The notes under the pieces were generated by a model. The model did no database searches. It saw only the letters and a program-made list of their open reading frames with translations, and had not been told where the DNA came from. A program made the position numbers and the translations under genes. From Phytophthora colocasiae (lineage: Eukaryota; Oomycota; Peronosporomycetes; Peronosporales; Peronosporaceae), in NCBI GenBank assembly GCA_018806915.1, contig JAGKQI010000089.1, positions 496,001-560,000 of the forward strand: a DNA stretch of 64,000 nt, read 5' to 3'. Below, piece by piece: positions 33,757 to 44,690 of the stretch (positions within the stretch are counted from its first letter, which is position 1; every line of letters starts with the position of its first letter).

Positions 33757-34180
33757 ATGGAGTATCCGTTGAGCAATGTGAATTTGAATCTCCATGCACA
33801 AGCTCTGAAAATGAAGCTCCGGTGGTGTTCGAGATGGAAGATGCCCCAGAAGAACGCACGGTGATTGACTCGAGTCTTTGTGCCATGGAGCTCCGACTAG
33901 ACAAGGTGCAGGTTGAAGGCGATAACCTTTGTTTGTGGAGGCTGGTGTACAAGGGCACCGGTTGAAGATGTTGATTGACTCTGGAGCAACGCACGGTATT
34001 GTGCGCCGCGATCTGCTGGTGGCACCCGCTGGAACTCAGGATGAAAGAATTCAGGCTCCGAGATTTTTGAGAGGCAGACTCTCGACAACGTTGTCTCGAA
34101 AATTTACTCTGGACATGATGGTGGAAGATCGACTCAGTGCAGTCGAGTTGGTTGAATGGCCTCCTAAGACAAGATTTTGA
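33757..34180 (+). pseudogene. chromovirus protease region, two apparent frame changes
   Basis: One frame is open from about 33,759 to 33,965 (acidic linker, ...KVQVEGDNL). The aspartic protease frame at 33,929-34,180 then carries MLIDSGATHGIV with the catalytic DSG triad. The end of the protease (FDGILGQNWL) is in the frame of the long pol ORF, entered near 34,165. Thus single-base frame changes lie near 33,930 and 34,165. Either both are errors or real lesions, or one is a programmed shift. If real, the copy cannot make a normal Pro-Pol, despite otherwise intact coding. Confidence 0.75.
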
Positions 34181-37100
34181 TGGTATACTTGGGCAAAATT
34201 GGCTTCGTAAGGAGAACCCCGATATTGACTGGTCAGCTAGAACAATTGCGTGGCGTACTTCACCTCGGCGTCGCAATTTGCCACGCGAGTGGACACCACC
34301 AACGACGCCTGACACAGAGATCGAGTATGTTGACGCCGATCAATTTCAAAGAAATCTGCAGTCTGGAATGTATGCTGAAGTTTTCCATCTCGATGTGGTG
34401 ACAGATGACGGCATCAAGAAACCGGACCATGAAGTGCAGCTGCTAGTGAAGGAATTTGCGGATTATCTACGGGAAGAATTGCCTGAAGGGCTTCCGCCTG
34501 AACGAGACATTGAACACTCGGTCCAGCTAAAACCAGGGGCGGCACCATCATCGCGACCTCCGTTCCGCCACGCTCACATCGAGAAAGCAGCACTCCAGGT
34601 CTTTGTTGACAAGCTTCTGCGCAAAAAGTGGATTGAGCGCAGTTCTTCACCATGGGTCTCCAATATTTTCGCTGTGCCTAAACGTGATCCGGTCACAGGG
34701 GAATTACCAACGAAGATTCAGTGGGTGCGCGGCGGGGATCCTTCTAAGCCTGTTCGATGGGTTATTGATTATCGCTATGTGAATTCCGTCACGGAAATTC
34801 CCCGCATTCCGATTCCTCGGATCGATGAAATCTTTGACCGCCTTGGAGGAGCTCATGTATTTACGCTGATTGATTTGGCATCCGGCTACCATCAAATGCG
34901 TTTGGCATTTGACTCACGTCAATACACTGCGTTTCGAGCGGGGTCGGAAATCTTTCACTGGTGTGTCGCTCCCATGGGCTTGGCGGGGATGCCAGGCACA
35001 TGGTCCCGACTGATGCGCCGAATCTTTGAAAATGACGAACTGTCAGCGTTTGTAGTGGTCTATCTCGATGATATTTGCGTATTTTCGAAGAGTCGGCAGG
35101 AACACTTGCAGCATTTGCGCCGGGTATTCGAGATATTACGCCACGATAAGCTTTACGCACGGCCTAGTAAGTGCCATTTTGCTCAAGATCAGATACGGTT
35201 CCTGGGGCACATCGTTAGTGGTGACGGCGTTCGTGTCGACCCGGATAAGACAGCAGCAATCGCTAACTGGGCACAACCCCAAAATGTGAAGGACCTGCAA
35301 AGATTTCTTGGACTAGCTGGATACTACCGACGATTTGTGAGGAACTACGCCAGCTTAGTGTTGCCCCTATCCGACTTGTTGAAGAGCACAGTGGAGTGGA
35401 AGTGGGGTTCCGATCAAGAATATGCATTCAATGCGATCAAGCAGACGCTGATCTCTGCTCCCATCTTACGCTTGCCGGATATGTCGCTTCCTTTTCGAGT
35501 TACAACTGATGCCTCAAAGACGTGTGTTGGTGGAGTTCTCAGTCAGCAGGTTGACGGCTTTGATCATCCAGTCAGCTTTTACAGCCGTAAGCTATCTGAC
35601 ACCGAGAGCAAGTGGGCAGCACATGAACAAGAGCTCTACGCTATCAAAAACTGCCTCGGAAGGTGGAGATGCTACTTGCTGGGAGGTCACTTCGTGGTAC
35701 ATACCGACAATTCAGCCTGCCGCTGGTTTTTGCATCACCCGAATTTGTCGCCTAAGATGACACGATGGCTTGAGTTTTTTGGTCAGTTTGATTTTGAGCT
35801 TGTACACAAGAAAGGCATCTCAAACGTTGTCGCGGATGCGTTGTCTCGGCCTCCAGTTTGCGTTACTATGGTGGGCTTGTTTGTGTTTAAGACGCGTTAT
35901 GTCACGCGAGCAGCCAAGCTTCTGGTCGAAGGAAACGCAGCTTTCATGCCATCAAGCCTTGACGTGCACGCAGCCGAAGCTTTTGTCGGTCACACTTCGC
36001 TTTTAGTAGTGGGGGAGGATGATCAGTTTGTGAGGGACATCAAAGCGGCGTACAAGAAGGATAAGGACTGTGTCGCTATCATACAAGGAATTCAACGCCA
36101 AGATGAACGCGTGATTGCGAAATACGAGCTCCGGGACGGCATACTTGTTGTGAAAGGGGAGGATGTTGTCCCAGTACTTCGCGTTCCACAAGTCGACACC
36201 ATACTGCTTCGCTTGATGCATGACTTTCACGATGCATCGGTTGTCTCGCACCCTGGAGTTGAACGCACAATGGTTGCCATGCGTCAATATTTCTGGTGGC
36301 CAGGGATGCGAGAGCACATTTCGCAGTACATTGCTACATGTGAGGCATGCGTGCGCCATAAGTCAGGATCTCGACGGCGCAAGGGACTATTGCAGTCACT
36401 TCCAATTCCTAACCAGTGCTGGCAGCATGTCACCATGGATTTTGTCACAGCACTGCCTAAAGTGAAGGAGTTCGACGCAATTTACGTAGTAGTGTGCAGA
36501 CTCTCCAACCGGCCATGTTATATTCCAACAACGAAGGATGTGGACGCTAAAACTACGGCGCAGTTGTTTTTCGATAACGTGGTGCGCTACTACTCGCTTC
36601 CGGAGTCTATCGTTTCGGACCGAGATCCGAGATTTACGAGTGAATTTTGGTGCGAGCTGATGTCGATTATGCAAGTGAAGCAACGTATGACCGTGTCTAA
36701 GAGAGCTCAAGCTGATGGTCGTAGCGAGCGACAAATTCGGACACTCGAAGACAGTCTTCGCTGTGTGGTCTCACATTATGGTGACAACTGGCTCAAGATG
36801 CTACCGACGGTGGAATACGCCCATGCAACTTTAGTGTCAACTTCAACACGAGTATCTCCATTTGAAGTAGACAGCGGTCGAAAGCCCCGTTCGCCAATCG
36901 TTTTACAGACTCAGCTAACTGCGGAAAGCTCGGCAGCCAATCTAACACGGTCTCGGCAAGAAACGATCGAGCTAGCCCAGCGCAATTTGAAGTTAGCCCA
37001 AGAACGCCAAGCCAGATACTACAACCGTGGACGCCAGCAAGTTTCCTTTGAGATTGGCGACCTAGTCTACGTGGACGCGCGTGTCCTCAGCAGTGAGCTT

Positions 37101-37562
37101 GGGCAACCTGACTATGATCCTGAGCGAGATCCTGCATGCAACAAGCTACTTCCTAAGTGGTATGGACCATTTTCGGTCGAGCAGCGTATTGGTGAGAACG
37201 CGTACCGAGTGGCTCTGCCTTATCGATACGTCGCCCGTGGGAGACATGCAACATTCAACGTGGACCAGCTCAAACTCTCGCTAGACGTTCCTGAAATATT
37301 TCGAGGGAGGCAGATCACTAAGAGTGCACCTCGAATGTACGATTCCGAAGGTGAACGAGTGTACGTTATTCGGGAACTGATCGATAAACGGCGTCGACGT
37401 GGACGACTTCAGTATCTCTGCTCGTGGGTGGACCTTCCTGATAGTGAGAATTCATGGGAATTTGAGGAAGACATCAACCATGTTAGTCATTGGGGTGACT
37501 TGCTTGAGAGGCTGAAGGAGCGTCTTCAGGGTCAAGCATCGACGAGCCGCAGACGTAGGTAA
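34137..37562 (+). CDS. pol: chromovirus Pol: RT, RNase H, integrase, chromodomain
   Basis: An open frame of 1,141 codons. Reverse transcriptase has the YLDD active site at about residue 309 (35,062). RNase H begins near TTDASK at about residue 457. Integrase has the zinc-binding HPGV...H...CEACVRHK region (about 704-740) and a DDE triad at MDFVTAL (about 767), SDRDPRF (about 827) and GRSERQIRT (about 863). A C-terminal chromodomain follows (RVYVIRELIDKRRR ... YLCSWVDL, about 1,074-1,110), which marks it as a chromovirus that probably targets chromatin. No stops are seen. The first residues belong to the protease end. Confidence 0.93.
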   Translation: MQSSWLNGLLRQDFDGILGQNWLRKENPDIDWSARTIAWRTSPRRRNLPREWTPPTTPDTEIEYVDADQFQRNLQSGMYAEVFHLDVVTDDGIKKPDHEVQLLVKEFADYLREELPEGLPPERDIEHSVQLKPGAAPSSRPPFRHAHIEKAALQVFVDKLLRKKWIERSSSPWVSNIFAVPKRDPVTGELPTKIQWVRGGDPSKPVRWVIDYRYVNSVTEIPRIPIPRIDEIFDRLGGAHVFTLIDLASGYHQMRLAFDSRQYTAFRAGSEIFHWCVAPMGLAGMPGTWSRLMRRIFENDELSAFVVVYLDDICVFSKSRQEHLQHLRRVFEILRHDKLYARPSKCHFAQDQIRFLGHIVSGDGVRVDPDKTAAIANWAQPQNVKDLQRFLGLAGYYRRFVRNYASLVLPLSDLLKSTVEWKWGSDQEYAFNAIKQTLISAPILRLPDMSLPFRVTTDASKTCVGGVLSQQVDGFDHPVSFYSRKLSDTESKWAAHEQELYAIKNCLGRWRCYLLGGHFVVHTDNSACRWFLHHPNLSPKMTRWLEFFGQFDFELVHKKGISNVVADALSRPPVCVTMVGLFVFKTRYVTRAAKLLVEGNAAFMPSSLDVHAAEAFVGHTSLLVVGEDDQFVRDIKAAYKKDKDCVAIIQGIQRQDERVIAKYELRDGILVVKGEDVVPVLRVPQVDTILLRLMHDFHDASVVSHPGVERTMVAMRQYFWWPGMREHISQYIATCEACVRHKSGSRRRKGLLQSLPIPNQCWQHVTMDFVTALPKVKEFDAIYVVVCRLSNRPCYIPTTKDVDAKTTAQLFFDNVVRYYSLPESIVSDRDPRFTSEFWCELMSIMQVKQRMTVSKRAQADGRSERQIRTLEDSLRCVVSHYGDNWLKMLPTVEYAHATLVSTSTRVSPFEVDSGRKPRSPIVLQTQLTAESSAANLTRSRQETIELAQRNLKLAQERQARYYNRGRQQVSFEIGDLVYVDARVLSSELGQPDYDPERDPACNKLLPKWYGPFSVEQRIGENAYRVALPYRYVARGRHATFNVDQLKLSLDVPEIFRGRQITKSAPRMYDSEGERVYVIRELIDKRRRRGRLQYLCSWVDLPDSENSWEFEEDINHVSHWGDLLERLKERLQGQASTSRRRR

Positions 37563-37574
37563 GTCCTGGGAGGA

Positions 37575-37850
37575 TGTAATGTTCGGAGACCATCGCTGAA
37601 GAATGCCGTCTATCTACAAGCTGTGGTGCTCAAGGACTTACAATCCTTACAGTGCGGCCGTGGCCCCTGTTGACAAACAGCCTAATCGCAACCCTTGTAT
37701 GTTCCCTTCTTGAAGAATGCCAAGGACTTCGTGAACCAACAAAGGACTTCGAAGGACGTCGTGTTCAGCAACACCTCCGTGTCGAAGTTTCTCACTCTGC
37801 ATTTTGCACAATACACAAAACTTCATCTGAACTAGTGCTCCGTCATTATA
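37575..37850 (+). repeat. 3' LTR of chromovirus
   Basis: 276 bp, TGTAATG...CATTATA, preceded by the polypurine tract TGGGAGGA and followed by the GGTGG duplication. It preserves the empty site of the MITE. Short frames inside it are chance. Confidence 0.92.
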
Positions 37851-38996
37851 GGTGGCATGGGTGGCTGGGGAGGTATGGGTGGTTGGGGATGGTAGATTGC
37901 CACGAAGGTGACCGGTTATCGATGCATCAGCGATTCCGGTCAAGTTGACCTTCTTGTGCAGCTCGATGCAAACGCTCTCATCAATCCACATTGTGGACTC
38001 CACAACGTCTTAACCTCATAATTCAGAGAGTCAGATCTTCAGCTCGTTTACTTGTTGTTCACTTGTTTCTCGTTATCACTGAAAAAGCTGCAAGTGCTGG
38101 AAGCATACTTGAAATGACAACTTTTAATTTTCGTCAGTTTCAGGTTTCAAGGCTCTCCACCATTTTATTGTCCGATGGCAACGATACTTCCGTCGCCAAC
38201 GCGTCAGAAGCAACCGCATTCAAAATCTTCCCGACAACAAGAGGTATCCATAGCAGCAGTCCTGGCTGTTCTTGCAATTGGTGGTCGAGTTTTCGTAGCT
38301 CCTCTCCTTCTCACGATAATATTCGCTAAAACGTCGTACCTGAATGGTGGAAATGTGTTGATCAATTCGCCCGAGAGCTATTTCGCGTTCAGTGAAATGG
38401 ACCGAGTAATGATCGGCGGATGTACAAATTGCAACCGGACGTGCTCGTTAGCTCTGCTTCATTTCAGCGCTTTTGGGCAAAACGCACTTTTGAGTAAACC
38501 TATTTTCCAAGAACTACAAGTGGCAGCAGTATCACCTGAAATGGAATTAAGTGACGACGCCCTTGCACTTGCCAGTTACCTCGAAGTTAACCAAGTGGTC
38601 TGCGTCACGGGGTTTAACGAGTGGGGATCACCGCATACCGTCATTTCTGGTGAAGCCGACGAGATTCTTCGTATTATCGCTACTCTTAAGATTTCGGTAT
38701 CGCCCCGAATGATTCGAGAACTTGAATTTGGAATTGTCAATTCTGAAAAATGCAAAACAAAGTGGACAATGAACAGCATTTTACGACGATACCTGTTCCA
38801 AACAACACGCAACAGTTTTGAATACTCTTCGGTTCCTGCTGCGGACTTCAGTGTGTTTCCAGATTACACGGAGTGTCGTCCCGATGTCGAAACTCCATTC
38901 GATTCAAAATTAGGATTGTCAACACACGGCGAAGACCGGTTAACCCCTCGAGTACGGAAAAAAATGTGTTTTATATGCAGTATTCAGCATAATTAG

Positions 38997-39410
38997 TCTT
39001 GGCATTTGTATGTTACGGGGTAGGGCGGACCTGGGTGATAGGTAGGCTAAGGACACAAACGTGCTAAAGGTGCATGTAAACTGAATATGAATTCACCATG
39101 ACACGGTGTTGAACTGCATTATTCACCATAATGAAGATAGAGACTGGACACGTTTCCCGCCAACTTGAACAGAAACGAATGCGTTCGTTTGGCCAGTTTC
39201 AAAAATTTTGAATTTGATACTTCCAATACAAACTCTTATATAGAAAGGAGGTGTGTCATCCCTATGATTTGTTGCAATCAAAAGAAAGTGTTTGGCGTTT
39301 GATGTGTGATGATCAGACTTGGGATGTGCTGATGATGTGCTGCTAGACAGCACGCAATGTAATCATGTAGAGACCGAATAATACAGGTTATATGCAGGTC
39401 ATTATTCAGC
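38997..39410. other. piggyBac left subterminal region
   Basis: Non-coding sequence between the left terminus and the transposase stop. It contains CAGTATTCAGCATAATTA-like motifs that resemble those near the right end; these are likely transposase contact sites or 3' UTR. No gene. Confidence 0.4.
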
Positions 39411-42400
39411 TTACCACCTACGGACTTGTTCTGCGCCTTTTGTTTGAAGCCGGAGTGCTCGGCGTGCCCGGAGACGATGGTGTTCCTGGCGTTGCACGTA
39501 TGGCCTTGCGTCGCACTCGAATACTCCTACCGCTTTGAACGGGGATAAGCTTTCCATCGGCCACTCCTTGTGCCAGATATCCCAGCACGTCATTGCCACT
39601 CCACGCACTTTGCGACGCGCTCGCATACAAAGGAAAATAGGGCCTGTAGTGTTGCACTCACTGCAGAAAAATGAAGTTGTCGACGCACGCTGCACTCCTG
39701 CGCGCAACACAGAGCACACCTTGCATGTCCTTTGTCGACGTTTTGCCTGAGTATCCGCATTTCGCCACTCATCAACTTGGCGAGCCGTGTGACCTGTCGT
39801 TTGGCTTCTCCCAGTCGAAATTGGCTCGTATGAAGCGGTTTCAGGTGGCCGCTGAGTACCGAATGTGTTAGCTTCGTACATGTCCGCCGGCACCAGGCTG
39901 CAAAGCTGCATATGCAGCTTCTTCAAGTACTTGACGTGGCTCAATGGGCTGGAGGTCTTGTTTTTGTGAAAAGCCTTGTGAACGATGTAACTGTTCACAA
40001 TGGCCACATCAATTAGCCCGAGCACAAGCGACTTGTAGTATTTTTTGAATCGCAGGGCTCGCTGGAGCGAGTAGCGCTGTAGACGCAGCTGGTCGTGGAC
40101 GTCCACGCCTCCCATGAAGGCGTGGTAATCCTTCACGACACGGGGGCACGCCACTTCCACCTGGGTTGCACCATCCTGCCGAACAACGCGGTCCATTTCA
40201 AGACTTCCACCAGTGCACAGGAAGTGAACGGGACGTGAGTCCCACCAGCTAATTGCCGCCATACTGGGGACGTGCTTCGACTTAGACACTTTGAAGGATC
40301 CGCGTGCAATCTCTGCAGGACGAGTTTTCTTCTTCTCGATCACAGACTTGCTGTAGCCTAGCCGGTTTGTCATGATAGTCCCAACGCAGTAAAAACCCAT
40401 GACCAGCAACTGTATAGCTAGCGCAACGGATGTATAAAATCGGTCTATTACGACCAGCCGCATACCTTCTTTCTTCGACTCACGACCAAAAACCTCCAGT
40501 AGGTTTCGAACCACTGCTGCCGGCCCAGACTTCATGTCAGTGTTGTGCGCATCGCTTGAGTGTTCCTTCTTCCCGCAGTAGACCTCAAACCTGTTCATAT
40601 TCAGTTTAAAATTCTTCAGTCAGTGATCGAAAGCTGCATAATGCACTGTAGTGAAAAGAAACTTGCAAAAAAAAACTTACCGGATGCAGTACGCAGTGAC
40701 TGCACTACAAAGCATAAAGAGCTTTGTGCCCCACTTGTGCGGCTTGTCTTTTAGGTACACACGCATCTTGTTGAACGATGATCGACTTGGCAGAATAGCC
40801 TCATCAAAAGCCAAGTGAGCAGGAGCGACATAGCCTCGTACGAACGTCCGTTAGAGAACTTCTACCACTTTTCTGATTTTCCAGGCTCTGTCGGTATGTG
40901 ATCTGGGGTCTGCGTTCGAATTGAAGTGCAGATTGCGCGAAATTTCCAGAAAGCGGTCACGCGCTAGCACCGATCCGAAGCAGCCTCGAGAAATCGCTCC
41001 TTCATCAGTAGTCTTCCAGTGGTTTGTCAATTTTTCGCGGTTGGGAGCTATAGCTCGAGCGATCAATAGGCCAATAAACCGCCCGAGTTCATGAGGCAAT
41101 ATAGGCTTCATTCCTTCCAGTTCGTGTTCAATATCCCGTCTTGTCTTTTGGGAAGCTTGTCATTGAATCTTCGTTTAGCTCGATACCGTCTGAAGGCGGC
41201 ATCCACTCGCAATGGCAACTTCTCACGGTGATATTCATTTGAGCAGGCAGCAATATGCTGCCACAGAACTACCGGCATGAAGTAAAAAAATAGCGCAACC
41301 GGCGAGTCTCCTCGACGCAACACTTCCGCACTTGGACCTGAGTAACCTTGTCTCAACCCCGGGTAGCTTCTAGTGTCATTAACCGGCTCATATGGGCTCA
41401 TAAGATATTCGTGGATGTCGGTCTGGACAATATCTTCCCAACCAACCGTACCCATCTCGCGCAACACGGTATCCTTCAGGTTTCCAGCCAACACCTCGTC
41501 TTCTCCACCAAATTTGGACAGGAAATCCTTAGCGAAAAACATTTCATCTGCAATCTGCTGTTCTGTTGCTTCAAGATCATCGGACACATCGTCCGGAACA
41601 CAGAATGCTTCTGGGCCTTCATCCGAGCCGTATTCTCCAATTTCAATGTCATCCTTCTCTGCTTCATCGCCCGATTCCATTGCCCCAAATTGTGACCCGA
41701 CATCTCCGTCAAGAACTGCATTCAGCACGTCGCTGCTGTCTGCCAGGAGCTCACTCCCAAATGAGATGGTTTGATCACCATCTTCATCGGAATCGTCTGT
41801 CATGAAACCACATCACATGCAACACAATAGTCAGTATAAAATTCAGTCCAACATGCAGCATTGCATTCAGCATAGCAGACAACATACAATTCAGTATTAC
41901 ATGCAGCTTATTATACAGCTTACCATTCTCGAATTCGCTTGCAGATGCTGCACTATCGTTTGGAGGTATGACGGTGTCCATGGAAGCCGAATCGTCGAAT
42001 TCCGACCCCGTATCCACGTCTTGGACATGAGGTGATGTCGCCACCAGAGACCGTGGTGGTGTGCTCGCAACAGGACTTTGGATCAAGGAACGACGGGTAC
42101 GTCGCTTTCCCTGTGCCCGACGTGGCGGTGTCGTGACAGGTGGCGTCGCGTCTGTTGCCGCTTGTGACTGGTTCGTAGTCACGGGAGAAAATGCCGCTTG
42201 AACTGGAGGCGTAACGGTAGGAGCTGCTGCGTCACCATGTTCTGCTGAAGGAGCTGCAGGCGCTATTTGACCGTGGAGAGGAACACCAGCTTCCTTGCGC
42301 AGCACTGGTACCAATACCACGATAGGTTAGAAAATATGTATATACCGCTTTGATTTTAACATACCTAGAGCGTAATACTCCAACACAACCCTCTCACCGC

Positions 42401-42697
42401 GGACGTAGTCAACGCCTTCCGTCCCCGTTATTTTGCGGCCAGGACGGATGTAGAAGTAGCGATCGTCTAGGCTGCGGCGTGGTGGCGGCTTACGCGTCCA
42501 CCCTTTCTCCTTGAGCTCTTTCCAGACGGACTTGAAGGAGAGGTCTTTCCCGGTCACCTCGCTGTCCAGCACTACCATACTCTCTATACTCCACTTGATC
42601 TCTGGCCGCGTAAATTCTCGAATGAGGGAGTTTTTGTGAAAGCGGCAGCTTGCCAGCCACACGTTGGGCCCGTTGGACCACACGTCTCGCGGTGTCT
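39411..42697 (-). pseudogene. piggyBac transposase, spliced, with one stop and one frameshift
   Basis: Exons on the minus strand are about 42,697-42,365, 42,304-41,924, 41,796-40,681 and 40,590-39,411, with GTATGT, GTAAGC and GTAAGT donors; any first exon is undefined. The N-terminal part has a WKELKEKGW region. Catalytic aspartates are visible in HLAFDEAIL, VVIDRFYTSVALA and the family signature AFMGGVDVHDQLRL. The C-terminal Cys-rich domain starts CKVCSVL...FFCSEC. In exon 3 there is a frame change at 41,108-41,111 and an in-frame TAA at 40,851-40,853 just before the first catalytic Asp. The copy is therefore probably dead, though its termini are intact and could be moved by an active relative. 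Confidence 0.85.
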
Positions 42698-44690
42698 CTA
42701 AAACATAATGCAAATCAGTTGCAGTTTCGCAGAACTCGTTGAGAATTTATATTTCAAAATTCTAAAAACCCTGGTCGATGCACACTTCAACAGAGGTACA
42801 GAAACTAAACAAGTGCTTGACTTGGTGTTTGTATGCCACTGTGGCGGGGGAAAGGACACCAATACAAACTTTAAGTCTAAATTTGCTTAAACTGAATATA
42901 TTCAGTTTAAGTGGATAGGCTATGCTGCATTATGCAGCATCCGTACTCGAGGGGTTAAAATTTGTTCCAGATCTCGTCAAATTATTCCCTTACGATTTCG
43001 TTAGCAGCCTCGCCTTCGTTCCACAGGTCATTCCAGCCACAGAGACCGTTTACAAAGTATCCAACGTCACGCAGCCTTTATTCCGTGCATATTTCCGAGG
43101 CTGCCGAGTACGTGAAGTTAATACATCTGGAATCTTCGTCGAGGACTCCTGCACTACTGTTCCGCGCTGGGAACCTTACGGATTAATGATCCAAGCACCC
43201 GATGAATTGCCAGTTTGCAGCACTGAGAACGTTTGTGTTCATAATTATGTATAATTCTCTTTGGGAATGGGTGACGAAGATTGATACTGGCCAAGAGAAC
43301 CGAGTGATGATGATGCTCAACGTTTTTCGGAATCGATTTGGCGATACAGTGAAGATCAGTGTCCTCCCTGGTATGGTGGTGGTGCAAATGCTGCTAATGG
43401 GCATCGTGAGTTGTTACCAAGTGATGTCCCACAAGCGATCCGTTCTACTCACGCAGATTTGGGCGTATCGCTGTCAAAATGGGCGTATGCAGGTGTTGTA
43501 CTTCGCTCAAGTGACGTATCATCTCGTCACGAATTCCGATATTTACTACCTCGGCCTTGCTACAGGCACGTTGACGATTGAATCCGTAGCGAATCTTACG
43601 TTTTGCTTTTTTGCCTTCTCGTACTCATTCGTCAACATGGTGAAGGCGAGATCCGGCGAACAACAGCTAGCTCGCCACTTCCGATTGGCATGGGAACTCA
43701 CTCAACTGCTAATGGTAACGTGCGTTGCAACTGCATTGTATGTCTTCCGCCTGGCTTCGCTCTCGTATATTATCGACGTGAATGGAGAGTTGCTACGTAA
43801 GACTTCTAGCGGAGGTGCGACTTTGTGCAAATTACGAGACTCGTGTCTTGTATTCACGCACAATTTAGCTTTCGTATTAACGATCGTGTCTTTGGCTCTG
43901 GGATCAGTTGCCGGAATCATTGCAATGATCGCTCACAAATGCACTAGCAATCGATCTGGGACCTCAGTTCCCAATCCTAATTCAATCATCTTGGCCTTAA
44001 AGCGAAGGATAAATCCAAGCATTGGAGATGTTCGAGAAGCTATGGATATCGGTCCTTCCGTGTCGTGTATCACTCGAGGAACATCCTTAACTCCACTCAC
44101 TTCGTTCGAGCAACATTGTCTTGGCGTGCCGTTCGCTAGACTCTTTACTGACTGCGGAGACATCGCATACATGACGCAGAAAGGTATTCGCTGTTCAACT
44201 GTCGAAGCGGTTCTCCTTACAGGCTTCCTGTTCTATGGCAAGCACGTCTATCAAGCGCAAGATGTGGTGATCCTGCTGCTGGCAAGGCTGATGCCTCGAC
44301 GAGCAATTCGCACTTTCAACGTCCTGCTGCTTCGATGGACTGTCAATGAAATTACCGGTCGCGTGTCGTTTCCTGAGGCCTGTACATGGTATACAGCAAG
44401 TGAGGAAAGGGCTGTACTAGCTAAAGCTTGGCCGATTGCATGATGGTTTTTCACTTCAACATGATGTAGCCATGTGCGTCTTAGGAGATAAGGTCCACGT
44501 GGCCAATCACCTCAGAAATATAAAATTCCGCAATAATATTAAGGAACATGGTGACTTATGTTAATGGACACATTGTTTAACATTACCCTTCAAGTATGTA
44601 TTATAACGGTATATTAATTATTAAAGATAATTCCTCAGTGATTAGTTCAGTATTGAAACCACCACAAACTGCGAGGAGCTACATAGCAAC

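Larger units (their letters stand above)
32131..37850 (+). mobile_element. Ty3/gypsy chromovirus, full length, recent insertion
   Basis: 5,720 bp with LTRs at 32,131-32,809 (enlarged by a MITE) and 37,575-37,850, flanked by GGTGG at 32,126-32,130 and 37,851-37,855. The LTRs start TGTAATG and end CATTATA. Outside the MITE they look identical by eye, which implies a young insertion. Order inside: PBS, gag, protease, RT, RNase H, integrase, chromodomain, then a purine tract (TGGGAGGA) next to the 3' LTR. The orientation matches the disrupted host gene. Confidence 0.93.
31865..37895 (+). pseudogene. small secreted Gly/Trp-rich protein gene split by a chromovirus
   Basis: The 5' part (31,865-32,130) begins with a clear signal peptide (MKFVALAATTLVAVAAA), then an Ala/Pro/Glu-rich segment and a GGWG-rich tail. 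It is interrupted by the LTR element at 32,131. The 3' part resumes after the 5-bp duplication at 37,856 with GGW repeats and stops at TAG 37,893-37,895. The two parts total 306 nt, a whole number of codons, so the empty site was an open frame of about 101 residues. As it stands, the frame reads a few codons into the LTR and stops at 32,155. I see no canonical RXLR motif. It may be a cell-wall or apoplastic protein; the role is unknown. Confidence 0.75.
38944..42954 (-). mobile_element. piggyBac element, 4,011 bp
   Basis: Perfect 15-bp terminal inverted repeats CCCCTCGAGTACGGA / TCCGTACTCGAGGGG lie directly inside TTAA at 38,940-38,943 and 42,955-42,958. TTAA target duplication is diagnostic of piggyBac. 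The transposase gene is on the minus strand. Subterminal regions carry repeated ATTCAG/GCAGCAT motifs at both ends. Flanks read in frame across the insertion. Confidence 0.95.
38175..44443 (+). pseudogene. multi-pass membrane protein gene split by piggyBac
   Basis: Part 1 is 38,175-38,943; part 2 starts at 42,959, directly after the piggyBac element and its duplicated TTAA. A probable 49-nt intron (43,231-43,279, GTTTGT...ACGAAG) joins to 43,280-44,443. Together these give 2,205 nt, 734 codons, in frame throughout. There is an N-terminal hydrophobic segment at residues about 25-52, then a large extracellular or lumenal Cys-containing region. About four to five membrane segments lie in the C-terminal half (VLPGMVVVQMLLMGIV, LTFCFFAFSYSFV, TQLLMVTCVATALYVF, NLAFVLTIVSLALGSVAGII). 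Such proteins are common in oomycete gene sets as unnamed transmembrane proteins; I do not recognise a function. The gene is inactivated unless the transposon excises. Confidence 0.75.

Noticed and set aside
37647..38003. Open frames across the 3' LTR of the chromovirus
   Set aside because: They cross the LTR/host boundary and repeat in the 5' LTR; no protein-like features.
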